Shown piece by piece: positions 4,971 to 5,684 of a DNA stretch of 5,684 nucleotides. The notes under the pieces were generated by a model. The model worked only from the letters and a program-made list of their open reading frames with translations, was not told the origin of the DNA and did no database searches. The number at the start of each line of letters is the position of its first letter. Positions within the stretch are counted from its first letter, which is position 1. Origin of the DNA: DASTGO01 sp035719045 (lineage in GTDB: Bacteria > Actinomycetota > Actinomycetes > Actinomycetales > Kineosporiaceae); contig DASTGO010000026.1 of NCBI GenBank assembly GCA_035719045.1, forward strand, positions 1-5,684, written 5' to 3'. Made by a program: the position numbers and the translations under genes.

Positions 4971-5684
4971 CCCGGGCCTCCGGGACCGGGCCAGGGCGGG
5001 ACGAGGTCGCGCCCGGCCCCGACGGCCAGACCTGGCCGGGGGTGCAGACCTGACCGGGGGTGCAGACCTGACCGGGCAGGCAGACCTGACCGGAGGTGCA
5101 GGCCTGCCCAGGGGAGGAGACCTGCCCAGCCGAGAACCAGGTCCACCGCCTCCGCCAGCGATCCTGCGACCACAGCGGCGCCCGCGACCTCCTCGGGCCG
5201 GGTGACCGGCGTGGGCACGAGGATGCTGCGAGCACCCGCGGCCCGGGCCGCACCGACATCCGCACCGATGTCCCCCACGACGACCAGTCGCCGGGGCGGC
5301 AGGCCGAGCAGGTCCGCCGCGGCCAGCACCAGCCCCGGGGCGGGCTTGCGGCAGCCGCAGCCGGCGCCAGGGTCGTGCGGGCAGACCAGCACCGGGTCGA
5401 ACGGTCCGAGCAGGTCAACCACCCTGCGGTTGACCGCGCCGACCTGCGCAGCGGTGACCAGTCCCCGGGCGATCCCGGACTGGTTGGTGACCAGACCGGT
5501 CCGCAGCCCGGCCGCCCGCAGCCGGCCAAGGGCCTCCCGGGCGCCCCGCACCGGCCGGACCCGGTCGGGGTCACCGTTGTACGGAACGTCCTCGACCAGG
5601 GTGCCGTCCTTGTCGATGAACACGGCCTTGGCCAGGCGGGCGCCGGCACGGGTGCCACGGGCGGGCTCGCCCAGCAGATGGGTC
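4967..5684 (-). CDS. gmhB: D-glycero-beta-D-manno-heptose-1,7-bisphosphate 7-phosphatase (HAD family), 5' end open
   Basis: A HAD-superfamily phosphatase that should remove the C7 phosphate of heptose 1,7-bisphosphate, between the two HldE reactions. Numbered from the GTG at 5623, motif I is FIDKDGTLVED (D4 nucleophile, D6 acid/base), motif II VTNQSGIARG (T46), then the GmhB zinc loop CPHDPGAGCGC (C81, H83, C89, C91) followed by K93, and motif IV VVVGDIGADV (D118, D122). There is no cap domain, as in GmhB. The start is uncertain: GTG 5623 has no Shine-Dalgarno and would cut into the first beta strand (AVFIDKDG), and the frame stays open to the window edge as about 20 more residues ending RAGARLAKA. 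The real start is therefore probably outside the window. The core ends near residue 165. A repetitive tail of about 50 residues follows, built partly from GLHPRS-like hexapeptides. HisB-type histidinol phosphatase is a relative, but the neighbours favour GmhB. Confidence 0.9.
   Translation of the reverse strand, partial: THLLGEPARGTRAGARLAKAVFIDKDGTLVEDVPYNGDPDRVRPVRGAREALGRLRAAGLRTGLVTNQSGIARGLVTAAQVGAVNRRVVDLLGPFDPVLVCPHDPGAGCGCRKPAPGLVLAAADLLGLPPRRLVVVGDIGADVGAARAAGARSILVPTPVTRPEEVAGAAVVAGSLAEAVDLVLGWAGLLPWAGLHLRSGLPARSGLHPRSGLHPRPGLAVGAGRDLVPPWPGPGGPG
4977..4981 (-). promoter_or_regulatory. Ribosome binding site of the GT9 gene
   Basis: GGAGG on the minus strand, six bases before the GTG at 4970 and inside the last codons of the phosphatase gene. 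It supports the GTG start that overlaps the phosphatase stop. Confidence 0.7.
5027..5134. repeat. Six-unit 18-bp tandem repeat in the gmhB C-terminal tail
   Basis: Six consecutive 18-base units start at 5027, 5045, 5063, 5081, 5099 and 5117. The plus-strand consensus is CAGACCTGACCGGGGGTG. Units 1-4 differ from it at only a few positions; units 5 and 6 are more diverged, with CCTGCCCAG in the middle. On the coding strand they encode hexapeptides LGWAGL, LPWAGL, HLRSGL, PARSGL, HPRSGL and HPRPGL, residues about 164-199 counted from GTG 5623. Unit length is a multiple of three, so copy-number change would not shift the frame. Confidence 0.9.

Noticed and set aside
5020..5130. Plus-strand reading of the tandem array as ADLTGG repeats, resembling a pentapeptide-repeat protein
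   Set aside because: The period is six residues, not five, the stretch is short, and the same DNA is the 3' end of a well-supported minus-strand phosphatase gene.
5027..5134. Possible CRISPR or regulatory iteron array
   Set aside because: Units are directly adjacent with no spacers, are only 18 bases, lie in a coding frame and decay gradually; this fits a coding minisatellite.

Overview
The window is a very GC-rich stretch (well above 70% G+C by eye) in which every credible gene lies on the minus strand. Strong G/C third-position bias, GTG starts and GGAGG-type ribosome binding sites point to a high-GC actinomycete. The genus cannot be named from this sequence.

Layout in transcription order (right to left): (1) a GmhB-type HAD phosphatase, open to the right edge (about 5684-4967); (2) a family 9 glycosyltransferase of the heptosyltransferase type (4970-3879); (3) a family 4 glycosyltransferase with an MshA/sucrose-synthase-like N-terminus (3866-2637); (4) a GmhA-type SIS-domain sedoheptulose-7-phosphate isomerase (2640-2020); (5) a two-domain HldE-type heptose-7-phosphate kinase and heptose-1-phosphate nucleotidyltransferase (2020-476); (6) a classical short-chain dehydrogenase cut by the left edge (479-1). 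The genes overlap by 4, 4, 1 and 4 bases. The only gap is 12 bases and carries an almost perfect Shine-Dalgarno sequence, so this is one tightly coupled operon interior. No promoter, terminator, RNA gene, mobile element or CRISPR array is visible, and there is no gene-free stretch longer than 12 bases.

Together GmhA, the HldE kinase, GmhB and the HldE nucleotidyltransferase form a complete route from sedoheptulose 7-phosphate to a nucleotide-activated D-glycero-beta-D-manno-heptose (ADP-heptose by analogy with E. coli). The GT9 and GT4 enzymes would pass heptose and another sugar to an unknown acceptor. This is the precursor pathway of Gram-negative LPS core, here in what looks like a Gram-positive actinomycete, so the product is more likely another surface glycan, glycolipid or secondary metabolite. 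No HldD-type 6-epimerase is in the window; the SDR at the left is a classical, not an extended, SDR.

The points most worth a second look are the missing epimerase and the SDR in its place, divergence of the HldE kinase domain at usually conserved positions, and in-frame 18-bp tandem repeats in two genes of the operon (the GmhB C-terminal tail and the HldE linker).
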